Of a DNA stretch of 64,000 nt, positions 11,792 through 22,397 are shown one piece after another. Where the stretch lies: NCBI RefSeq assembly GCF_024323335.1, contig NC_066580.1, forward strand, positions 261,375,332 to 261,439,331, in the 5' to 3' direction. Position numbers and translations under genes: made by a program. How positions within the stretch are numbered: the first letter of the stretch is position 1; the number at the start of each line of letters is the position of its first letter. This DNA comes from Lathyrus oleraceus (taxonomy: Eukaryota; Streptophyta; Magnoliopsida; Fabales; Fabaceae). The notes under the pieces were generated by a model. That model did not search any database. It was not told where the DNA came from and was given only the letters and a program-made list of their open reading frames with translations.

Positions 11792-14649
11792 GTTTCATTT
11801 TCTGCTGAACACAACCCTAGCAGCCACTTTCTAAACAGAGAAAAACCCTTGTTCTCTCAATTTCTCATTTTTCCATTCTTGAAACTTTGCTGAAAAATTG
11901 TAAAGAACTCGAGCCTTGGTTGGTTGCTGCATCATATACCATCATTTTGGAGTTCATTGCAAGCTTTATTCCACGACTGTAAAGCCATTACAACTCTGTT
12001 TTCATTAAAGCTCCATCAATGGCGGATCTGAATTGAAGCCATTCCAAGGATTCCTGAGCTACATTACCTTATTCATTCATCATTTGAAGCTTGAAGCAAC
12101 AATTGTTTTTGCCATTTGGAGCCAAACAACAATTGTAGCTCAACTGTACTCCAACTTTGGTCAGTTTTCGAATCTCCCATTTCTTAAAACTATGCTATGC
12201 TTTGTATAGGTCTTGCCATGCTGGTCATTTTAAACTTTAAATCAATGAAAATGGTTGTGTATTTTGGAAGATATGCTGACATGAAGTTTGATGTTTAAAC
12301 ATATTTCTGCCTTGTTCTTCCATGATAGCTCGATTTAAGGTATATGGTTGTTGGATTTGTGTTGTTCATGCTTGGATGATTCGAATGATATATTCACTTT
12401 ACATTTCTGGAAAAAAAATTTTATCACGATTTGTTGAAGAAGATGCATGTCACTGTAGCAAACCCTATTTCCTCATTTGCCCAGAAATCGCGTGCGTTTT
12501 CCTGCTGTTGCATGTTTGTTCTACTGTTTGATTGCCATGTCCAATAGCCGCTTGACACGCATCTAATCAGCACGCTGCGTTTCATTAAACTGTGCCAATA
12601 ATTACACAAATGCCACCGGTCACACATAATTCCATTAAATCATTTATTTGTTTTAATATTTATTTCATTTTGATTCAAATCTTGCAAAAATCATAGCTCA
12701 TCCATTTTTGATCCAAATTTCATGAGAATTTTTGCTAATTGTTCATCTGGATCTCTAGTTTTTAATCATGATTTTTCCTGAATTTTTGGATGAATGGATT
12801 TTAATTTGTTCTAGGGTTTTGTTCATGTGTCCATTTTTTGTACACTTTGCCAAATCAATTGTGAAATGATGATACATTATCCAATGGCTTCCAAATTTTT
12901 TGTGCTCAAACTAGACACATTCATGGTGATTTTGGTGTAGAGTTTGTGAATTTATCATTGCTGGTTCGTGAGTTATGATTTTTTTGAATTAGGGTGTGAC
13001 AATTTGTGTCACACCATTGATGTCCAACTTCGTGATTTTCTTTACCATGCTTCTTGAACTCCAATTGATGTGAATTTTTGCATGAACATACTCTTGGATG
13101 TCTAGTTTTCATGTGAATTTTCTTGGAATTATTTGTGGCATTTCCTAATTGTTTGAGATTTTCTCCCCTGTTTGGTCATATGTTGACTTTTTCTGACACA
13201 TCATTTCATTTCATTTGTGAAATTCTCATACTTTATTGGATGAACATGAAATTTGATATGTGATTAGTAGACATCTTAAGGTTTCTCATGGTTTTAGTCC
13301 CATTTATTTCTCATATGTTGTCACTGATTTATGAATTATTGAAGTTGATACATGTTTGGTTGACTTCTTTGAGCATGTTTGAACTTGCTTTGACTTTCTG
13401 ATTTTCATTGACCAACTTCCCTTGATTCAAATGAGCTGAAATTTTATATGCATGTCATGCTATTGATTATGATTTATCATGAATTATTTGATGATTTATT
13501 GAAATGTTTATGATTGGTTTTGAGTTGAGTCTTGCTGTTGACTTCTATGAGCTTCCATATGCCATGCTTTGACCTAATTTGTTTATGAAATCATGATGAT
13601 GAATGATATGAACATCGGACCAATTGAGTTTGCTTCTTGGTTGTTTAAACTTGATTTTGGTTGAATTTCATTTGCTGTTTTGACTTTATCATCCCTTTTT
13701 GACCCTAGGCTTGTCCTAGTGGTCCTGTTGCTCATGTTTGAGTTCATGTTTTCAGGTTAAGCAACAAATGCTTCAAAGAGACCAATACAAATTGTTTGAG
13801 CTTGATTGATTATATTGAACTAACTTCTTTGTTTTGTAGGTTTCTTGGCTCACATGCCTTGAGCCTTGTGCATTGCACATTTAACTGATTATGTTAACTG
13901 TTGATTTCTATCTCCTTTTACTTTGACTTTGAGTTGTGTACTGAGTCTGTTTGATTGTTTCAGGTACCTTTAGTTGCTTAGTTCTTTAAGAAATTGCTTT
14001 GCTTTTCTTTATAGCAATTTGCATTGAGGTATAATCCCTTTTCTTCATGTAGTCTGGAAGACCTGGCCTGTTACTTGGCCAGGCAACTGTCTGAAATCCT
14101 CCTTAAGAGGCAATGCTTGTGTGTGTTTACTATTGTCCCAAGCAGGAAAAGTCCTTCAAATAAGGCAATTGGTGGATATAAGAGATAAGCAACCTATCTC
14201 CCACTATTCTGTGAGTCTTCTCCTTGCTCCCATTACATGGTTGTAGCATTGAGATCCTAACCCAAGATCTATCGAGTCAATAATCTGTGGAGAGAGTTCC
14301 TACTTTCTGAACTCCCACACCTTCTGATATTCAAATGCTCTCCCTGACCAGGGATAAGAGCAATGAGGCACACCCCTCATATCCTCTCATCTGCTTCACC
14401 TTAGCCCCTCAATGGCAAGGTTAAGAGCACCATTAGCCCTATTCCAGTTGGCTTCAATGCCTAACCTTTTGTATGAGCCTCATTGTTTGGTTATAGTGTG
14501 TGCGGATTGACTTCATTGACTGATTGCTTACTTCATATGCACATATTTGCTTGCATGCTTTGTGCACTCATCATCATTTATTACTCATTAGTGCATGATC
14601 ATTTCATTTGTCTCTGTGACTTATCATTGTTGTTTACCCATTGAGGACA

Positions 14650-15095
14650 ATTGTAAGACCATCCATTGGCCATTGCTCCTAGGATATGGAAGTGAGTATA
14701 AGACCATCACCTTGGCCACTCATCTTATCTTTGCTTGATGCATTTTTTTGTTGTATGTGAGGATGCAACTGTAAGTCCCTGCAAGTTGGCATTTGCTTTC
14801 CTATGACCATAATGATGCATTTGTTTGTTGTATGTGAGGATGCAACTGTAAGTCCCTGCAAGTTGGCATTTGCTTTCCTATGATCATATGTTGGATATTG
14901 GTATAAGCCCAGACAGATTGGCATCCGGTATCCAAGTTTCATTTTGTTAGGAGATTAGTATAAGTCCATTGAGTGGCCTCTGATATCCATTTCTGTTTTA
15001 GGAGATTGGTGTAAATCCATCTAGTGGTATCCGGTATCCGCTTTTGTTTGTGAGATTGGAGTAAGACCATTGAGTGGCATCCGGTATCATTTGCT
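14650..15095 (+). repeat. Subrepeats inside B LTR
   Basis: A 77-bp tandem duplication starts at 14737 and 14814. Looser copies of a phrase of the form GTAAGWCC...TTGAGTGGC...CCGGTATC follow to about 15095. The same block is at about 46954-47400 in the 3' LTR. Confidence 0.8.
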
Positions 15096-16098
15096 TGCTT
15101 ACATTATTATTGCTCATTGCCTATTCCAAAGGACACACTTGAATCATCTCCTATATGATCTCAAGAGGTGAACCTTCTAAGAAGTTTTACAATCCATCTT
15201 CATCCATTCATCCCCATTGTATCCTAAACCTTTTCACACTTTGATTTCAAACTTGACATAGATATTGTGCAAACATCTTCATCCTTTCAAACTAAAAACC
15301 TGGACCCCAAGTCCTTGACTTTTTCAAACTCCATTTCATGATACTTCTTTTGAATCAATCTTAATCATACTTTGACCCTACTTTCATAATCACAATCAAT
15401 TAACTTCACCCATTCAATTGTTTTGGCTTTGTCCATTATTAATCTTTCCATGCATTAGCCATAGGTTTCAATTATCATTGTGGTTGATGTAAACCTCACC
15501 CTATCCTTAGTGAGTCGACTATAAGACTTCCGTACTTAAAACAGGGTTAACCCCTCTAGTACGTCGAAGCGATCCTCACATGGTGGATGTTGGTCTTGGT
15601 CGAGTTTTCTCCCATTGATAATGAAGAGCCTCAGTGCTATTGTTTAAAATTGAATCCACCAACTTTTGGAAATCTTTTAGCCGAACTACGGCGTTTTGAT
15701 CCTTACCTTTGATGGAAGGTACGTAGGCAACGGGTTCATCCGTTCGAACACAAAAATAACTAACTTGTACATTCTTCTCTCATCATCCCAATCATGTTTG
15801 CACAATACTTATGTCATAACAAATAACAATTTTATACAACAAGTGTGAAAAGGGCTCCCTAGGAGTACCTAGGACGTAGTGGGTGCCTAACACCTTCCCA
15901 TTGCGTAATTTACCCCTTACCCAGACTCTCTGATCTTTTTATTAGTTTTCTACGTGTAAAACTTCTTAGGCTTTTGTTCGCTTTTTAGCCAGTCCTTTGG
16001 ATAAATAAAAGTGCGGTGGCGACTCGAATTTCATTGTATGCTTTGCTTATGGTTTAATCGATAAATCATATAGCGACGAATACACCGCTACAGAAAAG

Positions 16099-16116
16099 TG
16101 GCGACTCTGCTGGGGA
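16099..16116 (+). other. Primer-binding site of B (tRNA-Arg type)
   Basis: TGGCGACTCTGCTGGGGA starts six bases after the LTR end. Its complement ends in CCA, as a tRNA 3' end must. Ogre elements are known to use tRNA-Arg. The identical 18-mer is C's PBS (27292-27309). Confidence 0.85.
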
Positions 16117-17107
16117 TCAAATCGATCCTTGGTGGTATTGCCTACTTTTCACCCTTGTTGTGCTATATTGTTATCTGTTATATGACATATTTTTGTACAA
16201 TTTGGGATCACTGTATTGATTGTAATGATTGAATTGCTTGATATACAATTGTTGTTTGCTTTGGTGATCTGTGAGATGAGTTCTATACCCGAACTCGAGT
16301 GCACTCTAGGATAGGAGAATGGCATAGTCTTGTTGACTGGTGTGGAGTATTCCTTAGCCAGTTGACTTGCGAGTCCATTCACTTGGTGGAGGTCATGTTG
16401 AATTAATAATGTCACACAAGTTCTTTGTGGTTAGGCATTATTCTTTCAATCATGTGCCGCAGAAGCCAAGGACCTTAGTTTACCAAACCCATCTTGGCCT
16501 ATTTTTAGGACCGTAGTGTGGAGGTCGTTCAGATGTCAGTTCTGATACGATTGTTACGCGATACTACACTCATAAGAGTTTCTCTTGAGAATATTCTTGG
16601 AATACGAGTATTCGTTCCTCCAATAATATTCGAGAGATGGAATGATGATTATGGGAACCTCTGATAGAACATGTCTGGCAGGTTTAAACCCTAGTACACT
16701 CCCTTTGAGTGGTTCTTAACCGAGACTCCATGCTCGTGACTCTCAACAAACCCATGATTCGTGGTTGAGTCGTTCAAACATCGTTAATATCAATGGAACC
16801 CGGATCAGGTGTAAAACCTAAAATCCACCAAAGCGGCTGGTTGATATTAAGGATGTCCGAACCGGTTCATGTACCGTTAATATCAATGGAACTTGGGTGT
16901 CGATAAGGTGAAAACCTAAATCCACCAAAATGGATGATTGATATTAGGGATACAATGAGCTTTCCCACGACCTTTGTTTGGTGTGCCTTGTTTGATCCTT
17001 GAGTGTGTTTGTTGCATTCATACATTCACGCATTCATCCGCATTCATGTCATCAGAAAAAGAAAATTTTCAAGGAACTTAAAGGGTTTATTTGCAAAATT
17101 TTCAGAC
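16117..17107 (+). other. 5' leader of B, no gene
   Basis: Untranslated leader between PBS and ORF1. It contains a repeated phrase around ATATCAATGGAAC (about 16787-16945, two copies). A related but shorter leader follows A's LTR at 51230-51604. Confidence 0.7.
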
Positions 17108-18556
17108 ATGGAAAGACCAAAAAGGCATACAAAGAAGTACAGCTTTAAACAACCCGATGTAAAAGAGTTAAGGAATCTGACATCATATGTATTAGATCCC
17201 TTAGGTTTCAAAGCTCGCTATGGGAAGCTTCTGCCTCTGCTCACCACTCAGGTTGACGAAGGGTTGATGAGTACCTTGGCTCAGTTCTACGATCCGTTGC
17301 ATCACTGCTTCTTATTTCCGGATTTCCAGCTGTTGCCAACTTTGGAGGAGTATTCTCATCTTATCGGGATTCCGATTCTGGATCAAGTGTCGTTCAGTGG
17401 CCTAGAGAGTATTCCATCTGCTCGAGAGATTGCTAGCTTGTTGCACATAGATGAAGATCTGATTAGGGCTAATCTGACTACCAAAGGCGGAATTCAGGGT
17501 TTTCCTTCCGAGTTCCTCATTGCCCAAGCTACCTTTTATGGAAAGGCCATGAGTGAGGATGCCTTTGAGGCTCTATTCGTACTGCTCATCTATGGATTGG
17601 TGTTGTTTCCCAACTTCAACAAGTTCGTGGACATGAACGCTATTAGGATCTTCTCAGTTCTTAATCCAGTTCCGACTTTGTTGGGCGATGCTTATGTCTC
17701 TTTGCACCTAAGGAATATGAAAGGTGGAGGAGTCATTGTCTGTTGTCTACCGTTGCTGTACAAGTGGTTTATTTCGCACTTGCCACAGACATTTGCTTTC
17801 AAGGAGAACAAGGGATGTCTACGGTGGTCTCAGAGACTCATGTCTCTCACCAATGATGATATCACCTGGTATGATCGTGTGTATGATACCGTTCAGATCA
17901 TCGACTATTGTGGTGAATTCCCGAATGTGCCTCTTCTTGGCACATGTGGTGGGATTACCTACAATCCTATTCTCGCACGTCGTCAGCTTGGGTTCCCCCT
18001 GAAGGATAAACCTAATAGCATTCTGTTAGAAGGCGTATTCTTCCAGGAGGGTAAAGATCCCCAAGGCCTGAAAGCCAGATTTGTCCGTGCATGGCGCAGT
18101 ATTCACAAGAAGAGTAGGAACGAGTTGGGTCCAAAGAACTGCATTGCTTTGGAGCCCTACACCTCTTGGGTCAGACAGAGAGCTGCCACCTACTTGATGC
18201 CGTATGATCATCCAAGACCTACACCGTTGGATGTGGCTGGGCCTTCAACCCTCCCTACCCAACGTGTAGAGGAGTTGAGGGAAGAAGACCTTTCGCGTGC
18301 CTGGATCCGTGAAAGGGAGGAATTGCTGCAGCAGCTCAAGGAGAAGGATGCTATGATTGAGTTCCTCGAGCACCGAGTGATCGACAACCCGAACGACACT
18401 TGGACTTCTCTGCTTCCTCAGTCGTCCAAATTCTGGAAGAGGAGGTATGATCGACTTGCAAAGGAGAAAGCTGATATGGAAGCGGCCTATGAGAGAGAGA
18501 TCAAGAAGTTGTGCACTTCTCGTCTTCCAGCATCCCGAGCTTCTAGGGATCCATAG
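17108..18556 (+). CDS. Ogre ORF1 protein, function unknown
   Basis: An intact frame upstream of gag, the position of the extra ORF1 that distinguishes Ogre elements. I take ATG 17108 (MERPKRHTKKYSF) as the start because the conserved-looking protein begins there. An in-frame ATG at 17003 would add 35 residues of poor composition. From 17108 the protein is 482 residues. A globular part (about 1-380) with hydrophobic segments such as FEALFVLLIYGLVLFPNF resembles the uncharacterised plant domain family often labelled DUF7745, which looks distantly like the plant mobile domain (from memory, not searched). The C-terminal 120 residues are Glu/Lys/Arg-rich and likely coiled coil (REREELLQQLKEKDAMIEFL). 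It has no known catalytic motif. Its role in the element's cycle is not established. Confidence 0.85.
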   Translation: MERPKRHTKKYSFKQPDVKELRNLTSYVLDPLGFKARYGKLLPLLTTQVDEGLMSTLAQFYDPLHHCFLFPDFQLLPTLEEYSHLIGIPILDQVSFSGLESIPSAREIASLLHIDEDLIRANLTTKGGIQGFPSEFLIAQATFYGKAMSEDAFEALFVLLIYGLVLFPNFNKFVDMNAIRIFSVLNPVPTLLGDAYVSLHLRNMKGGGVIVCCLPLLYKWFISHLPQTFAFKENKGCLRWSQRLMSLTNDDITWYDRVYDTVQIIDYCGEFPNVPLLGTCGGITYNPILARRQLGFPLKDKPNSILLEGVFFQEGKDPQGLKARFVRAWRSIHKKSRNELGPKNCIALEPYTSWVRQRAATYLMPYDHPRPTPLDVAGPSTLPTQRVEELREEDLSRAWIREREELLQQLKEKDAMIEFLEHRVIDNPNDTWTSLLPQSSKFWKRRYDRLAKEKADMEAAYEREIKKLCTSRLPASRASRDP

Positions 18557-18810
18557 GATGTCATTTACCTTTTCTCTTTGTAATGAATCAAAAATGCTGT
18601 ACTTCTTTGTCTCAATATATTGAATGAAATATTTTCCATGAGCAATTAAAATATTTAAATATTCAAAATATTGCAAAATAATACCCTAAGGGTTCCTTGA
18701 AAACAAAGCATCTGCACAAGCATTTCATGCATCATTTTTGCATAAGCAGGTACTCCTTTTCTGGTCTTCTTGTCCTAACCTCTTTGCTCCTCATTTATTT
18801 TGAAGACAAG

Positions 18811-19950
18811 ATGACTCACCGGTATTATACGCGAGTCAACTCTGCAAGAGTCATGGAGCAACTGGAACAAGAGAACCGAGAATTAAAGGAAGAGGTCGCC
18901 AGACTTGGCGCTTTGATGGAGCAACTCCTCGCTGCTCAGAATCAGCCTGCTCAACAGCCAGCAACTCCTGCTCAGAGGACAGTCATTTCTGAAGTCTCCA
19001 CTTCAACGGTGCCAGTTAGTGCTCATCAGCCCAATGCTATGCCTCCCGGTTTCCCTTGGGGAATGCCTCCAGGTTTTATGCCTGATCTGCCAGCTCCAAC
19101 CTTTGCTCATATGCCGGCATCTAGCCCGGTCCCTATTCCCGCTCCTCCTGTCGTGCATACCATGCCCAGGGTAGACGACACCATCTATCACTCCGAGCCA
19201 TCTGAGGGCTCAGATGTTCATGAAAAGATGGATGCCATGAATGATCAATTCCTCAAGCTGAGAAAGGAATTGAGGACTCTTCGAGGAAAAGATCTCTTCG
19301 GCAAGTCTGCTGCCGAGCTCTGTCTTGTTCCCGGTGTGAAGATACCGATCAAATTCAAAGTGCCTGACTTTGAAAAATACAAGGGGAACACCTGTCCACT
19401 TGCTCACCTGGTCATGTACGCCAGGAAGATGTCGACTCAGACTGATAATGATCAACTCTTGATTCATTATTTTCAAGATAGTTTGTCTGGTGCCGCGCTC
19501 AGATGGTACATGAGCTTGGACAGCGCCAATATCAGATCCTTCAACGACCTTGGCGAAGCTTTCGCCAAGCAGTATAAGTACAACGTCGATATGGCGCCTG
19601 ACCGAGATCAACTCAGGACCATGTCACAGAAGGACAAGGAATCGTTCAAGGAGTACGCCCAGAGATGGCGAGAGCTGGCAGCTCAAATCACTCCACCGCT
19701 AGAAGAGAAGGAAATGACCAAGATCTTTCTGAAGACTCTTGGCTCATTTTATTATGAGCGGATGGTAGCAAGCGCTCCCTCTGATTTCACCGAGATGGTG
19801 AACATGGGGATACGTTTAAACGATATGGAGCGTTTAAGAGGAAAGAAGGTGAAGCACATGCTGTGCAATCTCAGCCCAAACATAGAAGACCCTCTGTTCA
19901 GAGGAAGCCTGCACGATATGCCAGTCATCAGCACCAGGTGGCTCACGTAG
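18811..19950 (+). CDS. gag: Ogre Gag (capsid), frameshifted near its 3' end
   Basis: Starts at ATG 18811 (MTHRYYTRVNSARVMEQ). The frame is open from 18697, but the extra N-terminus is hydrophobic and unlike gag. A coiled-coil segment (about residues 12-45) and a Pro-rich linker precede the Retrotrans_gag domain (about residues 175-340, with FEKYKGNTCPLAHLVMYARKM and AALRWYMSL). This protein would build the particle. Around 19855 homology moves to the next frame, and the original frame ends with unrelated residues at 19950. A 1-bp loss there explains it. A programmed shift is the alternative, but I see no clear slippery site. Confidence 0.85.
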   Translation: MTHRYYTRVNSARVMEQLEQENRELKEEVARLGALMEQLLAAQNQPAQQPATPAQRTVISEVSTSTVPVSAHQPNAMPPGFPWGMPPGFMPDLPAPTFAHMPASSPVPIPAPPVVHTMPRVDDTIYHSEPSEGSDVHEKMDAMNDQFLKLRKELRTLRGKDLFGKSAAELCLVPGVKIPIKFKVPDFEKYKGNTCPLAHLVMYARKMSTQTDNDQLLIHYFQDSLSGAALRWYMSLDSANIRSFNDLGEAFAKQYKYNVDMAPDRDQLRTMSQKDKESFKEYAQRWRELAAQITPPLEEKEMTKIFLKTLGSFYYERMVASAPSDFTEMVNMGIRLNDMERLRGKKVKHMLCNLSPNIEDPLFRGSLHDMPVISTRWLT

Positions 19951-22127
19951 CACCTGTTTTCAAGGACAATACTCCTCAACATCAGCAATATCAACATCAA
20001 CAGTATCAGCATCAGCAACAATATCAACAACCGCAGTACCAACAACAACAATCTCGTCCACAGCAACAGGCTTACCAGCCTCGTGGGAGTACGAGTAATC
20101 AAGCGAACATGGGTTATGAAAGGAAGAAGATCAGTTTTGATCCGATTCCTATGTCGTACGCAGAATTATATCCCTCTCTAATAGAGTGGAAGTTGGTTTC
20201 TCCGAGAGATCCTCCGGCTATACCGGTCAACCCTCAATGGTGGTATAAGCCTGACCTACACTGTGTCTATCACTCTGGCGCTCCGGGCCATGACATAGAA
20301 AATTGCTTCCAGCTGAAGACTAAGGTGCAAGACCTTATGAGAAGTGGAATCCTGAGTTTTGAGGACTCAAGCCCAAGCGTCACCAAGAACCCATTGCCTG
20401 CGCATGGGAAATCTGTCAACATGATTCAGGAATGCCTTGGGAAGTACAAGGTCAGATATGTCAGCCACATCAGGCAGTCGTTGGTTGATTTACACCGTAT
20501 GCTGTGTCAGTACAGCTACTTGGAGCATAACCACGACAAGTGCCGCGTCTGCTCGGTTAATCGCTTGGGTTGCGACCAAGTACGCAGAGAGCTTCAGAAG
20601 TTGTTGAATGAAGGTACCATTGAGATTCTCCAGAATCGCAATGTTGATGAAGCCGAACCTGAGGTTAACGTCATTTCACCAGTGTTCAAGCTACCTGAAC
20701 CAGTTGTTATTCGCTACAATAGCAACAAGCCGAAGGCTTCCCCTTCCTTGATCATTAAACCTGCCGGCCCTGTGCCCTACTCATATGATAAAGCTGTGCC
20801 ATTCAGATACAACCCTGTTGCTGTGCAGGATGGGGTCGAAGTACCTTTGCCTTCAACTTCCGTAACCACTGTCGCTGATGTAAGTGGGTTGACCCGAAGT
20901 GGTCGTGTGTTTTCTGCACCTGCTAAGGCTGTTGCTTCTGATACTGTTGAGCGCCCTGTGGGAATCGCTGTGAATGTTCAGAATCCGGCACTTGATGTTG
21001 CCAAACCATCCTCCTCCGTACAAAAGACTCTTGTTTCTTCAGTTGGCCCGAGCGGCATTATAGATGAAGAATCTGATGAGATGCTGAGGCTCATCAGAAA
21101 GAGTGAGTACAACATTGTAGACCAACTTCTACACACGCCATCCAAGATTTCCATTCTTTCTCTGCTGCTGAATTCAGAACCTCATAGGGAGGCTCTGCAG
21201 AAAGTCTTGGATCTGGCGTATGTTGATCATGACGTCACCCTCGAGCAGTTTGACAGTATTGTTGCAAACATCACCGCTTGCAACACTTTGAGCTTTTGTG
21301 ACGCTGATCTCCATGAGGAGGGAAGAGACCACAACATGGCTTTACATATCTCAATGAATTGCAAATCTGATGCAATGTCCAATGTGCTGGTGGACACTAG
21401 ATCTTCTCTTAATGTATTGCCAAAGACCACACTCTCCAGATTGTCATATCAAGGTCCTCCTATGAGGCAGAGTGGGGTTGTTGTGAAAGCATTCGATGGG
21501 TCGCGTAAGACCGTGATTGGGGAAGTTGATCTCCCAATCAAGATAGGACCAAGTGACTTCCAAGTTACCTTCCAGGTAATGGACATCCACCCATCTTATA
21601 GCTGTCTCTTGGGCAGACCATGGATTCACGAGGCTGGCGCCGTGACATCCACCCTACACCAGAAGCTGAAATTTGTCAAACACAAGAAATTGGTCGTAGT
21701 AGGGGGAGAAAAGGCTCTCCTGGTTAGCCATCTGTCTTCTTTCTCGTATATTGACGCAGAGGATGAAGTTGGAACTCAGTTCCAAGCTTTATCTATTGAT
21801 GAACCAATCGAGAAGAAGTCTCCTTCATTCACTTCCTACAGAGATGCGAAGCTGGCCATTGAATGTGGTGCAGTTGCTGGATTAGGGAAAGTGCTTGAAC
21901 TTGAAGACAACAGATCCCGGGCTGGCATTGGCTACTGTTCTAGGGCATGCAATGAGAAAGGTTTGTTCACGAGTGGAGGATTCATTCATGATGATCAACC
22001 TGAAGAGGAAGCTGCTGCTATCTTGGAAGAAGATGCAGAGAACTTGAACAACTTCGTTATTCCTGGTGGTGTCTGCCACAATTGGGTCGCTGTAGATGTT
22101 CCTACAGTCATCCATAGATCAGAGTAA
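19863..22127 (+). CDS. pro: Ogre Gag C-terminus and aspartic protease
   Basis: This frame has no convincing ATG and continues gag after the shift near 19855. It opens with a His/Gln/Tyr-rich stretch (about 19980-20060), then a knuckle-like CVYHSGAPGHDIENC (about 20260). A long linker leads to the retroviral-type aspartic protease at about 21330-21650. The catalytic triplet, normally DTG, reads DTR (VLVDTRSSLNVLP) because GGA has become AGA. Loss of this glycine should cripple the active site. The LLGRPWIHEAGA motif after it is intact. The last coding base before the intron is taken as 22123; the TAA at 22125-22127 lies inside the predicted intron. Confidence 0.85.
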   Translation: MQSQPKHRRPSVQRKPARYASHQHQVAHVAPVFKDNTPQHQQYQHQQYQHQQQYQQPQYQQQQSRPQQQAYQPRGSTSNQANMGYERKKISFDPIPMSYAELYPSLIEWKLVSPRDPPAIPVNPQWWYKPDLHCVYHSGAPGHDIENCFQLKTKVQDLMRSGILSFEDSSPSVTKNPLPAHGKSVNMIQECLGKYKVRYVSHIRQSLVDLHRMLCQYSYLEHNHDKCRVCSVNRLGCDQVRRELQKLLNEGTIEILQNRNVDEAEPEVNVISPVFKLPEPVVIRYNSNKPKASPSLIIKPAGPVPYSYDKAVPFRYNPVAVQDGVEVPLPSTSVTTVADVSGLTRSGRVFSAPAKAVASDTVERPVGIAVNVQNPALDVAKPSSSVQKTLVSSVGPSGIIDEESDEMLRLIRKSEYNIVDQLLHTPSKISILSLLLNSEPHREALQKVLDLAYVDHDVTLEQFDSIVANITACNTLSFCDADLHEEGRDHNMALHISMNCKSDAMSNVLVDTRSSLNVLPKTTLSRLSYQGPPMRQSGVVVKAFDGSRKTVIGEVDLPIKIGPSDFQVTFQVMDIHPSYSCLLGRPWIHEAGAVTSTLHQKLKFVKHKKLVVVGGEKALLVSHLSSFSYIDAEDEVGTQFQALSIDEPIEKKSPSFTSYRDAKLAIECGAVAGLGKVLELEDNRSRAGIGYCSRACNEKGLFTSGGFIHDDQPEEEAAAILEEDAENLNNFVIPGGVCHNWVAVDVPTVIHRSE

Positions 22128-22397
22128 TTGTTCATTTTGTTTAAAACCCTTCTCCCATGCCAAAAGGAGAAGTGATGACATTGTTGGCAAAGCATATATA
22201 CAATGATGTCTTCATTCAATTAATGCATTGTTTAACATTTGTTTTTCCTTTTGTTTTCACTTTTTGCTTTTCTGCATGAAATCATTGATCACAAAAAACC
22301 ATAAAAAACCAGAATAAAAGCAAACATTTTTCATCTGCATAATGATTTGTTTGTTTAAATTCTAAAGTTTTTTTCATTAACCAAAATCATTATGCAG
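22124..22397 (+). other. Predicted spliced intron in Ogre gag-pol (274 bp)
   Basis: Donor GTAATT at 22124 and acceptor TTATGCAG ending 22397. The interval is T-rich, with a T run before the acceptor. Splicing removes the TAA at 22125 and completes a GAG codon across the junction, bringing protease and RT frames together. Ogre elements are known to have an intron at exactly this place, and partial splicing is thought to set the Gag:Pol ratio. The sites are predicted by eye. Confidence 0.8.

Larger units (their letters stand above)
10633..16092 (+). repeat. 5' LTR of B, 5460 bp
   Basis: Starts TGTAAGACCCCAATTTTGGC and ends CACCGCTACA, matched end to end by 42936-48396. It contains a putative TATA box (11785-11791), an 8-bp-stem inverted repeat GGTGTGAC/GTCACACC (12993-13015) and a subrepeat block (about 14650-15095). 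Short open frames occur in both copies but resemble no protein. Confidence 0.96.

Noticed and set aside
10633..16092. Segmental duplication of about 5.4 kb (10633-16092 and 42936-48396)
   Set aside because: TG...CA ends, PBS, PPT and a shared 5-bp target duplication show these are the two LTRs of one element.
9465..16415. Small open frames in Ogre LTRs, some conserved in both LTRs
   Set aside because: Conserved only because the LTRs are near-identical. Composition is AT-rich LTR and no domain is seen.
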